Origin: Actinokineospora baliensis
GTDB lineage: Bacteria; Actinomycetota; Actinomycetes; Mycobacteriales; Pseudonocardiaceae
Length of the DNA: 64,000 nt
Reading direction: 5' to 3'
NCBI RefSeq assembly: GCF_016907695.1
Contig: NZ_JAFBCK010000001.1
Coordinates: 5,382,001-5,446,000 of the forward strand
Shown: positions 35,401-43,712 of the stretch, piece by piece
Position numbering within the stretch: the stretch's first letter is position 1
Layout of the letters: each line of letters opens with the position of its first letter
Position numbers and translations under genes: made by a program
The notes under the pieces: model-generated
The model's database searches: none
The model's input: only the letters and a program-made list of their open reading frames with translations
Told to the model about the DNA's origin: nothing

Positions 35401-38400
35401 CGACGCCGGTCTGCCTGCCCAGGTAGTCGTACTCGAACTCCCACTTGTTGCCCGCCGTGTCCGTGCTCCGGTCCAGCCGTCCCGCCGCGGTGAAGCGGAA
35501 GGTCGTGCTGACCGCGGTCCCGCCGGAGACCACGTTCCCCGTGACAGCGGGCTGGGTCTGGTAGCTGCGGGTTTCGACCTCGCGACCGCGCGAGTCGGTG
35601 ATGCTGGTCTTGGTGACGCCGCCGGTGGGCGGGAACACCGTCACCCTGTCGCCACCGTGGACGGTGGTCGTGGTTGCCTTGAGCGTGGTGCCCTGGTAGT
35701 CGGCTGTCTGGGTGACCCGGCCCGCGGCGTCGTACGAGGTGACTGTCCGGTCGTCCACCGAGGCGTCGGGGACCGATACCAGCGCCGTGGCGGGTGCGCC
35801 GGTGGTGATGTACCGGTTCTGGCTGCGGATCACCTGGCCGTGCGAGTCGTAGCTGAGGTGGCTCACCACCCGGTTGCTCACGCCCGTCGGGTCGCTGAGG
35901 TCGTCGGCCTGGCTCTGCAGTTGCTGGCCGAACGCGTCGAAGAGGCTGATCTTGGTGATGTAGTTGGTTCCCGCGCCGTGGTCGACCAATCCCCGCGACG
36001 TCACCGCGAGCGGTCCGTCGGCGCGCAGCAGATAGCTGAACTCGCTGTTGGCGCTCTCTCCGCCCGCCTTGGAGCGGCCCGGTTTCCACACGGCCGTGAC
36101 GCGGCCGAAACTGTCGTGCGTGGCATCGGTGCGCCTGCCCGCCACGTCCACCATCGCGGTGGTCGATCCGCGTGCGGGGTCGAGGGTGACGGTCGCGGTC
36201 TGGTTCTTCGCGTTCGTGGTGGTGTACTGGCTGAGGATGCCGCCCTCAACGGGGGTGTAGGCGGTGGTGGTCTCGCGCAGGAGCGCGTCCTTGCGGGAGA
36301 CCACCCGTCCGGTGAGGTCGTAGGTCGCGGTGTCGGTGGTCTGGAAGTCGGTGGCGTTGGCGACAGCGGTTTCGGTCTTGGTGAGGTTGCCCCGACCGGC
36401 GACCACGCCGAGGGTGCCTTGGCCGTCGAAGTACTGCCGAGTCGCCTCGACGACCGGCGCGGGCGCGGTGACCGGACCGGTGGTGGGGCAGGCGGCGGTG
36501 GACTTCCAGCTCTGCGCCACACGATTGCGGATCCAGGCCGCGGTGTCGTCGGCATAGGCGAACGTCGCGCACTGGTCGGTGGTGGCGTCGGCTGCCGAGG
36601 TGGTGGCGACCAGTCGGCCGAGCGCGTCATAGCGGTGGATCTCCGACGTCGCGCGGACGCCCCCGGCCGCGAGGTTGGTGATCTCGCGGGTGCGGGCGGT
36701 CTGCACGATGTCGGCGGTCGCGGCGGCCAGCCCGGTTCGGGCGCGCGTGGCGGTGGTGGCGACCTTCACCGGTTCGGTGACGACTGTGCTCAGCTGGGCG
36801 CCACCCGAACCGAGGAAGGTCTGCTCCTCGTGCGCGACACCGACGAAGAGCGCGTCGTCGACGAAGGTCTCGCCGAGCGAGTTGGTGACCGATGCCGTCC
36901 GCTGCTGGTTGGCGGGCAGCGTGTCGCCGTGCATCCCGCGGAAGTAGGTCGTCCTCGTGAGCCGTTGCGCGTCCGGTGCCCCACTCCCGGTGAAGCCCGG
37001 GTCTCCGGTGCGGACCTCGACCTGTGCGTAACCGCGGAACTGCCCGTAGGTCCGGTGCGCGGGCTTGACCAGTTCGTTGTCGTCGAAGTGCCAGGCCGGG
37101 GTGCCGAGGTAGGTGTAGTCCGACCGCCGGGTGGGCGACAAGCCGTTGCCGTCCTGCACCAGGACCTGGCTCACCGGGTAGATGTGGAAGTAGTCCAGCA
37201 CCGGGTTCGGGTTGAGCGGCAGGTGCCAGTACACGGGGTAGCAGCGCTTGGTGTTGGTCGCCGGGGCGGCGGGCACCGTGCTCGCCGTGCACTCGACCGG
37301 CAGGTACGAGACCAGGTAGTGGGCACCGGTCTCGGTGTTGATGCCGGTGAGCCGCCAGTGGGCCATGGCGGGCTGGTTGTTGTACCCGCTGACCCGGTTG
37401 TCCAGGAGCTGGCTGGTGAAGGTGACCGGCGCCATCGCGGTGCCCGCGCCCGCGCCGTCGTAGGCGGTGCGGACCAGTCCGTCCAGCCGCAGTTCAGGGT
37501 CACCCGTGCTCGGGAAGACCTGCGTGAGCGCGTAGCTGTCGACGGCCTTCGGCCCGGCACCGACGTCGTACTTCGTGGTGATGGTGGTCAGCCGCTTGGT
37601 GGACCAGAAGCTGGGTGCGTGGTTGTTACAGGTGGCACCGACCAGGCAGTGCTGGTCCTGCGGGGTGTCCGGCCACTTGCTCGCGTTCGCGGCGGTGAAC
37701 TGCGCCGGGTCGCAGGTGAACCCACCCGCGGGCAGGCACCGCTCCGCGACATCGAAGACGACCTGAGCCGGGACCGCCCCGTAGACCGAACCCGAGACCT
37801 TGCGCATCCCGTAGTCGATGCGCTTGAGCACACCGCCACGGGTGTACTTCACCCCCGCGGTGCCCTTGTTGGCACCGTAGTAGTTGCTCTCCGGGGTGTA
37901 GTAGTACAAAGCCGCGTTGCCGTGGGGATCTTCGACGTAGTCCAGGTTCCAGCGCCAAGCCTGGTCGCACTTGGACTGCGCGAATCCCGCGGCGTTGTAG
38001 CACGGGTCCCCCGAGCGGGGACCGTGGACCGGAACCGTCCAGGTGGATCCGGTGGTGTCCTGGGTGGTGCGGCCGGGACCGGAGTCACGCCCGAAGTAGT
38101 ACTGGACGCCATCGGTCGTGGTGACGCGCCAGTGCTCGCCGTTGCGCGCGCCGTTGGCCGCGCCGGTGAGCAGTTCGACCCGGGTCCCGTCATCCGAGGC
38201 AGGGCGCCAACTGCCGTCGGCGTCGTTGCGCACCAACGAGGTGGCGCGGCCGCTGAGGTTCATCGACACGATCTGCCCGGCCCAGCAGAGATCACCGGTC
38301 TGGCTGGCCTGCGGCAGGGTGGTGTCCTCGGCGCACTGGCGGTATGTCCGTTCGACGTACCCCGGGGAGTACGACCAACCCTGGCCGATCCAGGAACCCT

Positions 38401-39349
38401 GGTTGTTGGTCGCCGCGGTCCGGCCGTCGACGCTCGCCGAGCTGTACCCGAGGTTGATCGACGGCAGGACGGATGTGCCCGCGGCAATGGGCGGCACGGT
38501 GATCGGGTACGACCAAGTGAACCCACCAGTGCTCCCAGTGACCCCCCAGGTGTTGGCCAGGCTGAGCGAGCTGGCGCTGAACGCGCCGTTGCTGCCATCC
38601 GCGTCGGCGACCGCCGCCAAGACGGTCGCCGAGCGGTCACGGCCCTCGGCGGCTATCGGAAGCGTGGCCGTCACCGTCTGGTTGGCGACGTCGTTGCTGG
38701 AGGACACCGGCGTCCGGGTCTGGCACGCGGCGACCTGGGGTGTGCTCAACGCACAAGCGGGCAACCGGACCAGGCGCAGTCTGCTGCCCAGATCGGCCCC
38801 ACCAGCATGGCGGAACGAAGCGTAGTCGAGTGAGACCGTCGCGGCGTCGATGTCCCCAGCCGACGGGAGTACTGAGAGGACTACGGCGGTCCCCGTGCGC
38901 TCGGCGACGGAGCGGGCAGCAACCTCCACGCGCACCGCGGGGTTCGGCGTCCTGACACTCGGCGCAGCAGCGACCCGGACCGGCAACACCCCAGCCCGGC
39001 GAGCGTTCCCAGCCGGAGCTGCCCGCTCGGCGGAGTTGCGGTTCTCACCGGCCGGGGCCGCCCGCTCGGCTCCCAAGGACACCTCGGCGCCCCCTGCGGC
39101 GGGCCACACCGTGGCGGAACGGGTGCTGGAGTCAACCGCCTGCACCGCGCGTACGGCCCCAACCGGTACGACCTGGTGCGCGACCACCTTCTCCCTTGGC
39201 GGCGCGGGCAACCTCGACTCAGTGGTGGCCGCCGACGGAGGAGGCGCGATCGCCGCCAACGCCGTGGTGACCATCGCGACCAACACCGCGATCAGCAGCA
39301 GTCGCGTAGGTGGAGAATGGACATGGCGAACGTGCAGTTTGTCTTGCAT
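32474..39349 (-). CDS. Secreted RHS/YD-repeat toxin with Hint domain and unassigned toxin tip
   Basis: 2,291 residues. Signal segment 10-42 (RLLLIAVLVAMVTTALA). An SpvB/TcaC-like N-terminal half (GFTWSYPITVPPIAAG, LGYSSASVDGRTA, GWSYSPGYVERTYRQC), long YD-repeat shell, and the RHS core around 1797-1827 (VDVGVRQYDPVLGRFASVDP). The Hint domain spans about 2040-2178 (CNSFVGGTRVLMADGGTK to VLVHNC). The tip of about 114 residues contains KRGMDHILTRHHP, YWNGSVKATQSFF and VNGKEYVVGLNNGRVGQLYP. The His-rich HILTRHH and the C-terminal sheet would suit an RNase fold of the BECR type, but this is a guess. It is followed by a GTGA-coupled immunity gene. The start is the only in-frame ATG before the signal; the ribosome site is weak. 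Confidence 0.88.
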   Translation of the reverse strand: MQDKLHVRHVHSPPTRLLLIAVLVAMVTTALAAIAPPPSAATTESRLPAPPREKVVAHQVVPVGAVRAVQAVDSSTRSATVWPAAGGAEVSLGAERAAPAGENRNSAERAAPAGNARRAGVLPVRVAAAPSVRTPNPAVRVEVAARSVAERTGTAVVLSVLPSAGDIDAATVSLDYASFRHAGGADLGSRLRLVRLPACALSTPQVAACQTRTPVSSSNDVANQTVTATLPIAAEGRDRSATVLAAVADADGSNGAFSASSLSLANTWGVTGSTGGFTWSYPITVPPIAAGTSVLPSINLGYSSASVDGRTAATNNQGSWIGQGWSYSPGYVERTYRQCAEDTTLPQASQTGDLCWAGQIVSMNLSGRATSLVRNDADGSWRPASDDGTRVELLTGAANGARNGEHWRVTTTDGVQYYFGRDSGPGRTTQDTTGSTWTVPVHGPRSGDPCYNAAGFAQSKCDQAWRWNLDYVEDPHGNAALYYYTPESNYYGANKGTAGVKYTRGGVLKRIDYGMRKVSGSVYGAVPAQVVFDVAERCLPAGGFTCDPAQFTAANASKWPDTPQDQHCLVGATCNNHAPSFWSTKRLTTITTKYDVGAGPKAVDSYALTQVFPSTGDPELRLDGLVRTAYDGAGAGTAMAPVTFTSQLLDNRVSGYNNQPAMAHWRLTGINTETGAHYLVSYLPVECTASTVPAAPATNTKRCYPVYWHLPLNPNPVLDYFHIYPVSQVLVQDGNGLSPTRRSDYTYLGTPAWHFDDNELVKPAHRTYGQFRGYAQVEVRTGDPGFTGSGAPDAQRLTRTTYFRGMHGDTLPANQQRTASVTNSLGETFVDDALFVGVAHEEQTFLGSGGAQLSTVVTEPVKVATTATRARTGLAAATADIVQTARTREITNLAAGGVRATSEIHRYDALGRLVATTSAADATTDQCATFAYADDTAAWIRNRVAQSWKSTAACPTTGPVTAPAPVVEATRQYFDGQGTLGVVAGRGNLTKTETAVANATDFQTTDTATYDLTGRVVSRKDALLRETTTAYTPVEGGILSQYTTTNAKNQTATVTLDPARGSTTAMVDVAGRRTDATHDSFGRVTAVWKPGRSKAGGESANSEFSYLLRADGPLAVTSRGLVDHGAGTNYITKISLFDAFGQQLQSQADDLSDPTGVSNRVVSHLSYDSHGQVIRSQNRYITTGAPATALVSVPDASVDDRTVTSYDAAGRVTQTADYQGTTLKATTTTVHGGDRVTVFPPTGGVTKTSITDSRGREVETRSYQTQPAVTGNVVSGGTAVSTTFRFTAAGRLDRSTDTAGNKWEFEYDYLGRQTGVVDPDAGHSTRTYDLADQVTTATDGRGQVLSYDYDALGRRLAEYSGAAPATRTKLASWVFDTASGGTGQLASTTRFTADGNYQVGVTGYNALGLPQNNIVSVPSQETGLNGLYTTTYSYTGTGQLTGISLPTKGGLPGEALAIKLNRYGSPTETYSNVWDYVSGTSYSPVGEESQYLLSSGSNAGTLTFERDPRTHAVNHTNLSVQRASPLVDDLTYTRDPAGNLTKIVNARSGSTRTQCFGYDALNRLSTAWTATDGCAGQPSTTPGATNVGGPDPYWTSWTFTANGLRTGQTRHGIGQADTTTTYTYPAAAGARPHALTSTSTTGPGGNTGSSFAYDNAGNTTSRDINGTVHTLTWTENNRLKRVQSPAGDTTYTYDADGNQLVRREPGKVILYLPGQEFARDTATGTITGTRYYTHNGTKVARRVGSGAPEYLHGDQHGTAQVSVSAVGFAETRREMDPYGNPVGVVQGGPWADNRGFLDKPTNATTGLVDVGVRQYDPVLGRFASVDPVLDPADPQSWTGYGYASNNPTTHSDPTGLFCDGCATGSPANTSVGCSTGRAVCSSEAERREEKEVEEFLSGRNTDRSKQPKIADVVVPTFKELKERYPLRDYLENEYGIAIHHWADRICGGGSMTSGPEAFCLEAHAQGLLDADNTVLLQLLPGYDAFMCVSGQDSAACLTAPLDFIPFGKLNKLTKSLVRTGERALLSELAESYGKNIIPAACNSFVGGTRVLMADGGTKAIEYVEVGDVVASAAPGGELESHAVTALHITDKDTRYVTLGVGTGEVVVTDHHLVFDTAKRIWVRADELVAGDPVQSPGGGAEVTSTRVHSMAARTYDLTVDTRHTYHVLAGDTPVLVHNCLTILRDWTSKRYMFGNQSFLLDKRGMDHILTRHHPTYWNGSVKATQSFFDRRMSVNDVQDTVSDVLKQNRDTLATRGSRGMYQVRGTVNGKEYVVGLNNGRVGQLYPVASPP

Positions 39350-39408
39350 TCACACACCCCAGTGAGAGCCGCCGCGGACCATGGCAAACCGTGGGGAACT
39401 CAACCAGA

Positions 39409-39422
39409 CGACAACGTTGTCG
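39409..39422. promoter_or_regulatory. Perfect 14-bp palindrome upstream of the second RHS gene
   Basis: CGACAACGTTGTCG lies 60 bases upstream of the RHS start in a 215-base gap that contains no other gene start. Its position suits an operator or repressor site for the toxin gene. It stands out as AT-richer than its surroundings. No regulator can be assigned. Confidence 0.4.
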
Positions 39423-39564
39423 AAAATCCGCTAAATGGGCCTATGCGCCCCGAACGGGGAGCTCACCTCACCTCGAGATGGCGATTCTGCCGGTACTGCC
39501 GGTTGCCATTCCGGCCCGGGTGTGCGCAGGCTTCGCCTGGTCTTGTCGGTCGTCGAGATATCGG

Positions 39565-41589
39565 TCAGACCAGGCCGAAGTGGTCTGTGGGGCGGTTGGC
39601 TTGGGTTTCGTGGGCCATCCAGTGCCTACCTTCGGCGGCCATGCCCTCGAGGATGTGCAGGGTGTGGGCGAAGCCTGCGGAGTCGAGGTTGATCCTGGAG
39701 AAGGTGTCGGCGCTTTCGCCTTGGTCCAGGGTTCCGGTGTCGTTGTGGGTGACGGTGATCTCCTTGGGGTCGCCGTTCATCAGGGACAGTTCCAGGGAGT
39801 AGCCGTAGCGGCCGTCCTTGACTATGTCCACTGAGGACACGGCGTCGAAGCGGAAGTTGGTGCGGAGCAGGTCGGTGATCTGGATGTCCTGGAACGCCAG
39901 TTCGGCGGTGACCGCGCGGACACCCGCGTCCGTGACGAGGAACACGCGGACCTCGTAGCGCGAGTACCACCAGGGACCGTACTTGCGCCGGGCCCGGCGG
40001 TGGCCTTCGGCGGGTGTGCGCAGGAACGCGTACGCGACGACATTGCGCCAGGCCAGGCCGTAGTGGCGCAGGGCGTTGTTCAGCACCAGCGTCTTGTCGC
40101 AGTTCAGCCATGCCTCCATTTCCTCCTCCTCCGGCCGGGTCTCGTCCAGTCGCTGCTTCCACGCCTGGTACGCGTCGCGGCGCCAGGTGAGGTGATCGAT
40201 GTACTCGGCCGTCTCGTCGAAGTACCTGCGCCGCTCGCTGGTGATCCGATACCACCCCCTGGTCGCGTACCACCCCGCTACCAGCAGCACCAGCGCCGCG
40301 ATCACGGCGCGGACCGGCATCGTCGAGAAGCTCGCGACGACCACTACGACCGTAGACAAAGCCAGGGTCACGGCGGCCGCAGCGCACAGGACCTTGATCG
40401 GCCACCCCGTGCGCAGGTCCTCGCGGTAGTTCCACAGAACCTCGTCGTTCCACCGTTTGCGCATGTCAGCCACCAGGACCCTGATCAACCAGCGCACCCG
40501 GTCGGGAGCGATCTTGCTGCCCTTGTAGAGCTCGACGATCTCGTCGTGCAGCGTGGCGCGCAGCCCGGCGGTTTCCTGGAACCACCTCTTCCGAAGTTTC
40601 TTCTTCTCCTCCGGAGGTGCGTACTTGTTCATGTTGTGGGTGAACGAGCCGTTGACCTTCTTGGCGAAGCTGGAGTGGAACTCTCGGCGCCCGATGGGCA
40701 CGGCGAAGTGAGCCCACTCCTTCGCGGCCAACCGCTCGGTCTTGTACCGCCAGATCCACCCGGTGCGCGCGGCCACCGCACCCGGAACCAGGACACCGAG
40801 GTACGCGATCACAGACCACAGATCACCGCCGTCGAGCACCGCCCACCCGAGTTGGGCGAGACCGGCGGTGAGCAGGATCGTCCACGCCCCGGCCTTGAAG
40901 GCGTCGACAGCGGTCGTGGACTCGACCTTCGGCGGCCGGGCCTTGGGCTCGGCGGGAATGGGGTGGAAGTACGCCCACACCCTGCCTTGCCGGTCGTTGG
41001 CGTAGCGACCTTGCTCGGCGGCTACGCGGGTGTCGCTCCAGAGCTGGTCCTTGTGCGTGCCCGCGATCACCAACTCCAGGTGATGGACGATCTTGGCGTT
41101 GAGATCGGGCGGCAGCGTGACGAGGGCCGCCATCGCGCGTGCTCCGTGCTGGCTGTCGGGTTCCGCACTGTGGTCGACGAAGCCGAAGATCGCTTCGAGG
41201 CCGCGGACCCAGTCGTCGACGCCGAAGCAGGCGACCGCCAGGCGGGCGCTGTCGAGCTCGTGGTGTTCAGCGGCGGTCAGGTCCCGCAACGCCCGCTTGC
41301 TGAGCATCGCCAACGTCCAGTGGAACCGGACCTCGGCAGTGTCGAACCCGTTCGCGATGGCCTCTCCGATCAAGCTCCGCGCCCGCAACGGAACACCCGA
41401 ATCGAGGTACCGGATGCCGACGTCGTACTTGCGCTTGGGATCGGCGTTCGGTGCCACGGTGTAGACCGTCGAGTTGTGGTAAACGGTCGAGTTGTTCATC
41501 TCGCCGGTCTGGACACCGACCGTGGCGTTGGCCCCGGCGACGTTCGACGTGGTGTTGCCGACCGGGGGCGCTGTACCCACGCTGGTCAC
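39565..41589 (-). CDS. Four-TM membrane protein with N-terminal RHIM-like motif (putative effector)
   Basis: 674 residues, no recognised family. The N-terminus has GNTTSNVAGANATVGVQTGE followed by NNSTVYHNSTVY; the core G25-V-Q-T-G29 matches the G-h-Q-x-G core of bacterial RHIM-like amyloid signalling motifs. A helical region follows (about 50-225), then two TM hairpins: about 232-280 and about 395-450. Further helices and a C-terminal sheet domain (VFLVTDAGVRAVTAELAFQ onward) end the protein. Its start overlaps the nucleosidase-like gene as ATGA, so the two are translated together and could co-assemble through their shared motif. A membrane-disrupting effector role is inferred from the TM hairpins. 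Confidence 0.8.
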   Translation of the reverse strand: MTSVGTAPPVGNTTSNVAGANATVGVQTGEMNNSTVYHNSTVYTVAPNADPKRKYDVGIRYLDSGVPLRARSLIGEAIANGFDTAEVRFHWTLAMLSKRALRDLTAAEHHELDSARLAVACFGVDDWVRGLEAIFGFVDHSAEPDSQHGARAMAALVTLPPDLNAKIVHHLELVIAGTHKDQLWSDTRVAAEQGRYANDRQGRVWAYFHPIPAEPKARPPKVESTTAVDAFKAGAWTILLTAGLAQLGWAVLDGGDLWSVIAYLGVLVPGAVAARTGWIWRYKTERLAAKEWAHFAVPIGRREFHSSFAKKVNGSFTHNMNKYAPPEEKKKLRKRWFQETAGLRATLHDEIVELYKGSKIAPDRVRWLIRVLVADMRKRWNDEVLWNYREDLRTGWPIKVLCAAAAVTLALSTVVVVVASFSTMPVRAVIAALVLLVAGWYATRGWYRITSERRRYFDETAEYIDHLTWRRDAYQAWKQRLDETRPEEEEMEAWLNCDKTLVLNNALRHYGLAWRNVVAYAFLRTPAEGHRRARRKYGPWWYSRYEVRVFLVTDAGVRAVTAELAFQDIQITDLLRTNFRFDAVSSVDIVKDGRYGYSLELSLMNGDPKEITVTHNDTGTLDQGESADTFSRINLDSAGFAHTLHILEGMAAEGRHWMAHETQANRPTDHFGLV

Positions 41590-42710
41590 ATCAGCTCCTT
41601 GGCCGCGGCGATCAGGGCGACGACCTTGGCGGCGATCTCCGCGACGTCGGCGACGAGTCCGCGCAGCCGCTTGAGCGCGAGGACGAAGGTGCTGGTGCCC
41701 TCCGCGGCCAGGGCATCGCTGGCGGTGTCCAACTCCAGGGACGCAGCCCGGTGAGTCTCGACGTCCATGCGGTCCTGCGCGCGCGCCCGGGTCACGAGAT
41801 CGCGCAGCACGTCCAGTTCCGCCGCGAGGTCCACGGTGGTCAGCGTCCTGGGTGCCGCGGTCAGCCAGACTGTGCTCCCTGTGACGGTGCCAGCCTGGAT
41901 CCCGACGATCCCGGAAGCGTTGCTGTTGTTGACGGTCCCCATCACCGCGTTCTCCTCACTGCGCGCACTGTGTTGCCTTCCCTTGACCAACTCGACCGCG
42001 AGGCGAACCGCGAAGGCAGCCGCGTTCTTCGCCGCGTTCGGTTGTGACACAACGTCTTCCGCACTCCGCTTGGTACCGTCCGCGAGATCGCTGATACCCC
42101 GCACGATGACCACGGGTGCCCCGCTCAGGTGCCCGGCCTGCGCTACGCCCGCCGCTTCCATCTCAACGGCGATCGCGTCGTTATAGTGCTGTCGGAGCCA
42201 CCGGGCCTCCGCCGAGGTCCGGGAGTTCTGCACGACCTCCCCCGCCGCGATAGCACCGAAGTGCACCTTCGGGGCGGGGGTTTGACCATTCCAGTCGCCG
42301 CTGCGCCCCAGGTGGGCGGCGACTTGGAGGACGCCGTGCGCCGCCTCCCACACACGCGGACGGGCTTTCAGACCGTCGTCCTCGCTAGTGCCACCGTGGT
42401 AGGCGTACACGTGGGTCGCGACGACCACGTCGCCCAGCGCGGTGTTGTCCCACAGCGCGCCCGCCACCCCGACGAACATGACCGCGACCGGGGAAAACAT
42501 GCTGACCGCGCGTTCAGCGAGTATCCCGGCGGCGTGGTTGCCCTTCCCGGTGAGCCCGAGCGCGACCCGGCACCCGGTGTCCGTCAGGGTGCCGACCTCG
42601 AACCGGGTGCCCGACGGGTGCGTTCGCACCGATGGCGCGACGAGCCGCTGTCTCACCTGCTCGTACTCGACGTTGATGGCGGTCAGCACCACCACGAGGT
42701 CATCAGCCAT
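41586..42710 (-). CDS. MTA/SAH-nucleosidase-like protein with RHIM-like motif and helical tail
   Basis: 374 residues. Residues 1-245 form a nucleoside phosphorylase/nucleosidase domain with the catalytic trio of MTA/SAH nucleosidase in place: E15 (INVEYEQVR), E185 (VEMEAAGVAQ) and D208 (RGISDLADG). Residues about 258-282 read VMGTVNNSNASGIVGIQAG and on, with core G270-I-Q-A-G274, an RHIM-like amyloid-type motif. Residues 290-374 form a helical domain (LAAELDVLRDLVTRARAQD, LALKRLRGLVADVAEI) often found next to such motifs in actinobacteria. It overlaps the NUDIX gene upstream by eight bases and the membrane protein downstream by four. Nucleosidase domains of this kind occur as effectors or sensors in prokaryotic immune proteins; that role is inferred. 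Confidence 0.85.
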   Translation of the reverse strand: MADDLVVVLTAINVEYEQVRQRLVAPSVRTHPSGTRFEVGTLTDTGCRVALGLTGKGNHAAGILAERAVSMFSPVAVMFVGVAGALWDNTALGDVVVATHVYAYHGGTSEDDGLKARPRVWEAAHGVLQVAAHLGRSGDWNGQTPAPKVHFGAIAAGEVVQNSRTSAEARWLRQHYNDAIAVEMEAAGVAQAGHLSGAPVVIVRGISDLADGTKRSAEDVVSQPNAAKNAAAFAVRLAVELVKGRQHSARSEENAVMGTVNNSNASGIVGIQAGTVTGSTVWLTAAPRTLTTVDLAAELDVLRDLVTRARAQDRMDVETHRAASLELDTASDALAAEGTSTFVLALKRLRGLVADVAEIAAKVVALIAAAKELM

Positions 42711-43434
42711 GGCCAGCCTCCTTCTCGCAGTTGTCGGGCCGAACCATCGGGGGGTGCAGCACCGTGCGCGGGCCTGCCCGGAACAAGCGGGCAGGTCGCC
42801 CCTTGGTCACCCGGCGACCGGTCCCGGCGGGCACGATGAACCCGTCGACCCCTTGCAGCTTCCGGTAGAAGTTCCGCGGATCCAGGGGGACACCCCACAC
42901 GGTCTCGTAGACCTGCTGCAGTTCGGAGATCGTGAAAGTCGGTCCGCAGAAGGCGGTCGCCAGCGCGGTGTGCTCCAGCTTCGCCCTGGCCCGTTCAACG
43001 CCGTCGGCGAGGATCTTGCGGTGATCGAAAGCTAGCTCGATCACCCCGGACAGCGCGTCCTCCGCGCTGCGCCACGACGCCCCTGCCGCGTCCGTTCCCG
43101 CCACCGGCTCCGGGAGGCCGGGCGCGATGGCCAGGTAGGCGACCGACACGATCCGCCCCCTCGGGTCCCGATCCGGCGTGCCGTAGGTGCGCAACTGCTC
43201 CAGGTGCAGCTGGGTAGCGTCGAGATCGGCCTCCTCGCGCAACTCCCGGTGCGCGGCCGCCTCGACGTCTTCCTCCGTGTTGTTGAGGAACCCCCCGGGC
43301 AGCGCCTGCGCTCCCCGGTACGGGTCGACGCCGCGTTCGACGAGCAGCACCTGCAGGCGTGAGTCGCGCAGCGTGAGGATGACGAGGTCAACGGCCAGCA
43401 GGACGGTGGGTGGAGCCCAGTGTTGTTCGGACAC
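42703..43434 (-). CDS. NUDIX hydrolase with C-terminal winged helix (NrtR-like)
   Basis: 243 residues. The NUDIX box is intact (GFLNNTEEDVEAAAHRELREEAD; the glutamates of the REEAD end are present). The C-terminal part, about 145-225, is the winged-helix module of NrtR-type regulators (LATAFCGPTFTISELQQVYE, DPRNFYRKLQGVDGFIVP). NrtR proteins bind ADP-ribose or related ligands in the NUDIX domain and release DNA. Here the glutamates look competent, so it may hydrolyse rather than only sense. It heads the three-gene operon and has an imperfect palindrome 14 bases before its start that could be its own operator. It links nucleotide sensing to the nucleosidase and membrane genes. Confidence 0.87.
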   Translation of the reverse strand: MSEQHWAPPTVLLAVDLVILTLRDSRLQVLLVERGVDPYRGAQALPGGFLNNTEEDVEAAAHRELREEADLDATQLHLEQLRTYGTPDRDPRGRIVSVAYLAIAPGLPEPVAGTDAAGASWRSAEDALSGVIELAFDHRKILADGVERARAKLEHTALATAFCGPTFTISELQQVYETVWGVPLDPRNFYRKLQGVDGFIVPAGTGRRVTKGRPARLFRAGPRTVLHPPMVRPDNCEKEAGHG

Positions 43435-43447
43435 GGGCCAACCGTAG

Positions 43448-43470
43448 CTTACTGTCGGATCGACAGGAAG
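43448..43470. promoter_or_regulatory. Imperfect palindrome upstream of the NUDIX regulator (candidate operator)
   Basis: CTGTCG at 43452-43457 and CGACAG at 43461-43466 form a perfect 6-3-6 core around GAT. The match extends as CTT and AAG on the outer sides with one mismatch in between, giving nine paired positions in ten. The site sits just before the NUDIX-winged-helix start, which fits autoregulation by an NrtR-like protein. Confidence 0.5.
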
Positions 43471-43712
43471 TGGCCCGTTCGGGTGCTCGGCGACCCAACG
43501 TCAGGATGGTGGCGCGACCGACGGCCCGGCATTCGGTTTGTCGTCGAAAAGTCCGCGAACTGACGTGGTAGGCCAATCCCTGTCCACTGGGCGAAAGTGG
43601 GGCGTCTGTTGCGAACATTCCGTCAGAGCGGGTATCGGCCAGAGCCACCTCAGCGGTCGGTGCTCCGGTTACGGTCCTGACGGCAATGCCGTCGTCACTG
43701 CGAGGTGTTTCT

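Noticed and set aside
33017..38833. 1,938-codon plus-strand open frame opposite the second RHS gene
   Set aside because: Antisense shadow of the YD-repeat gene, with biased composition and no domain.
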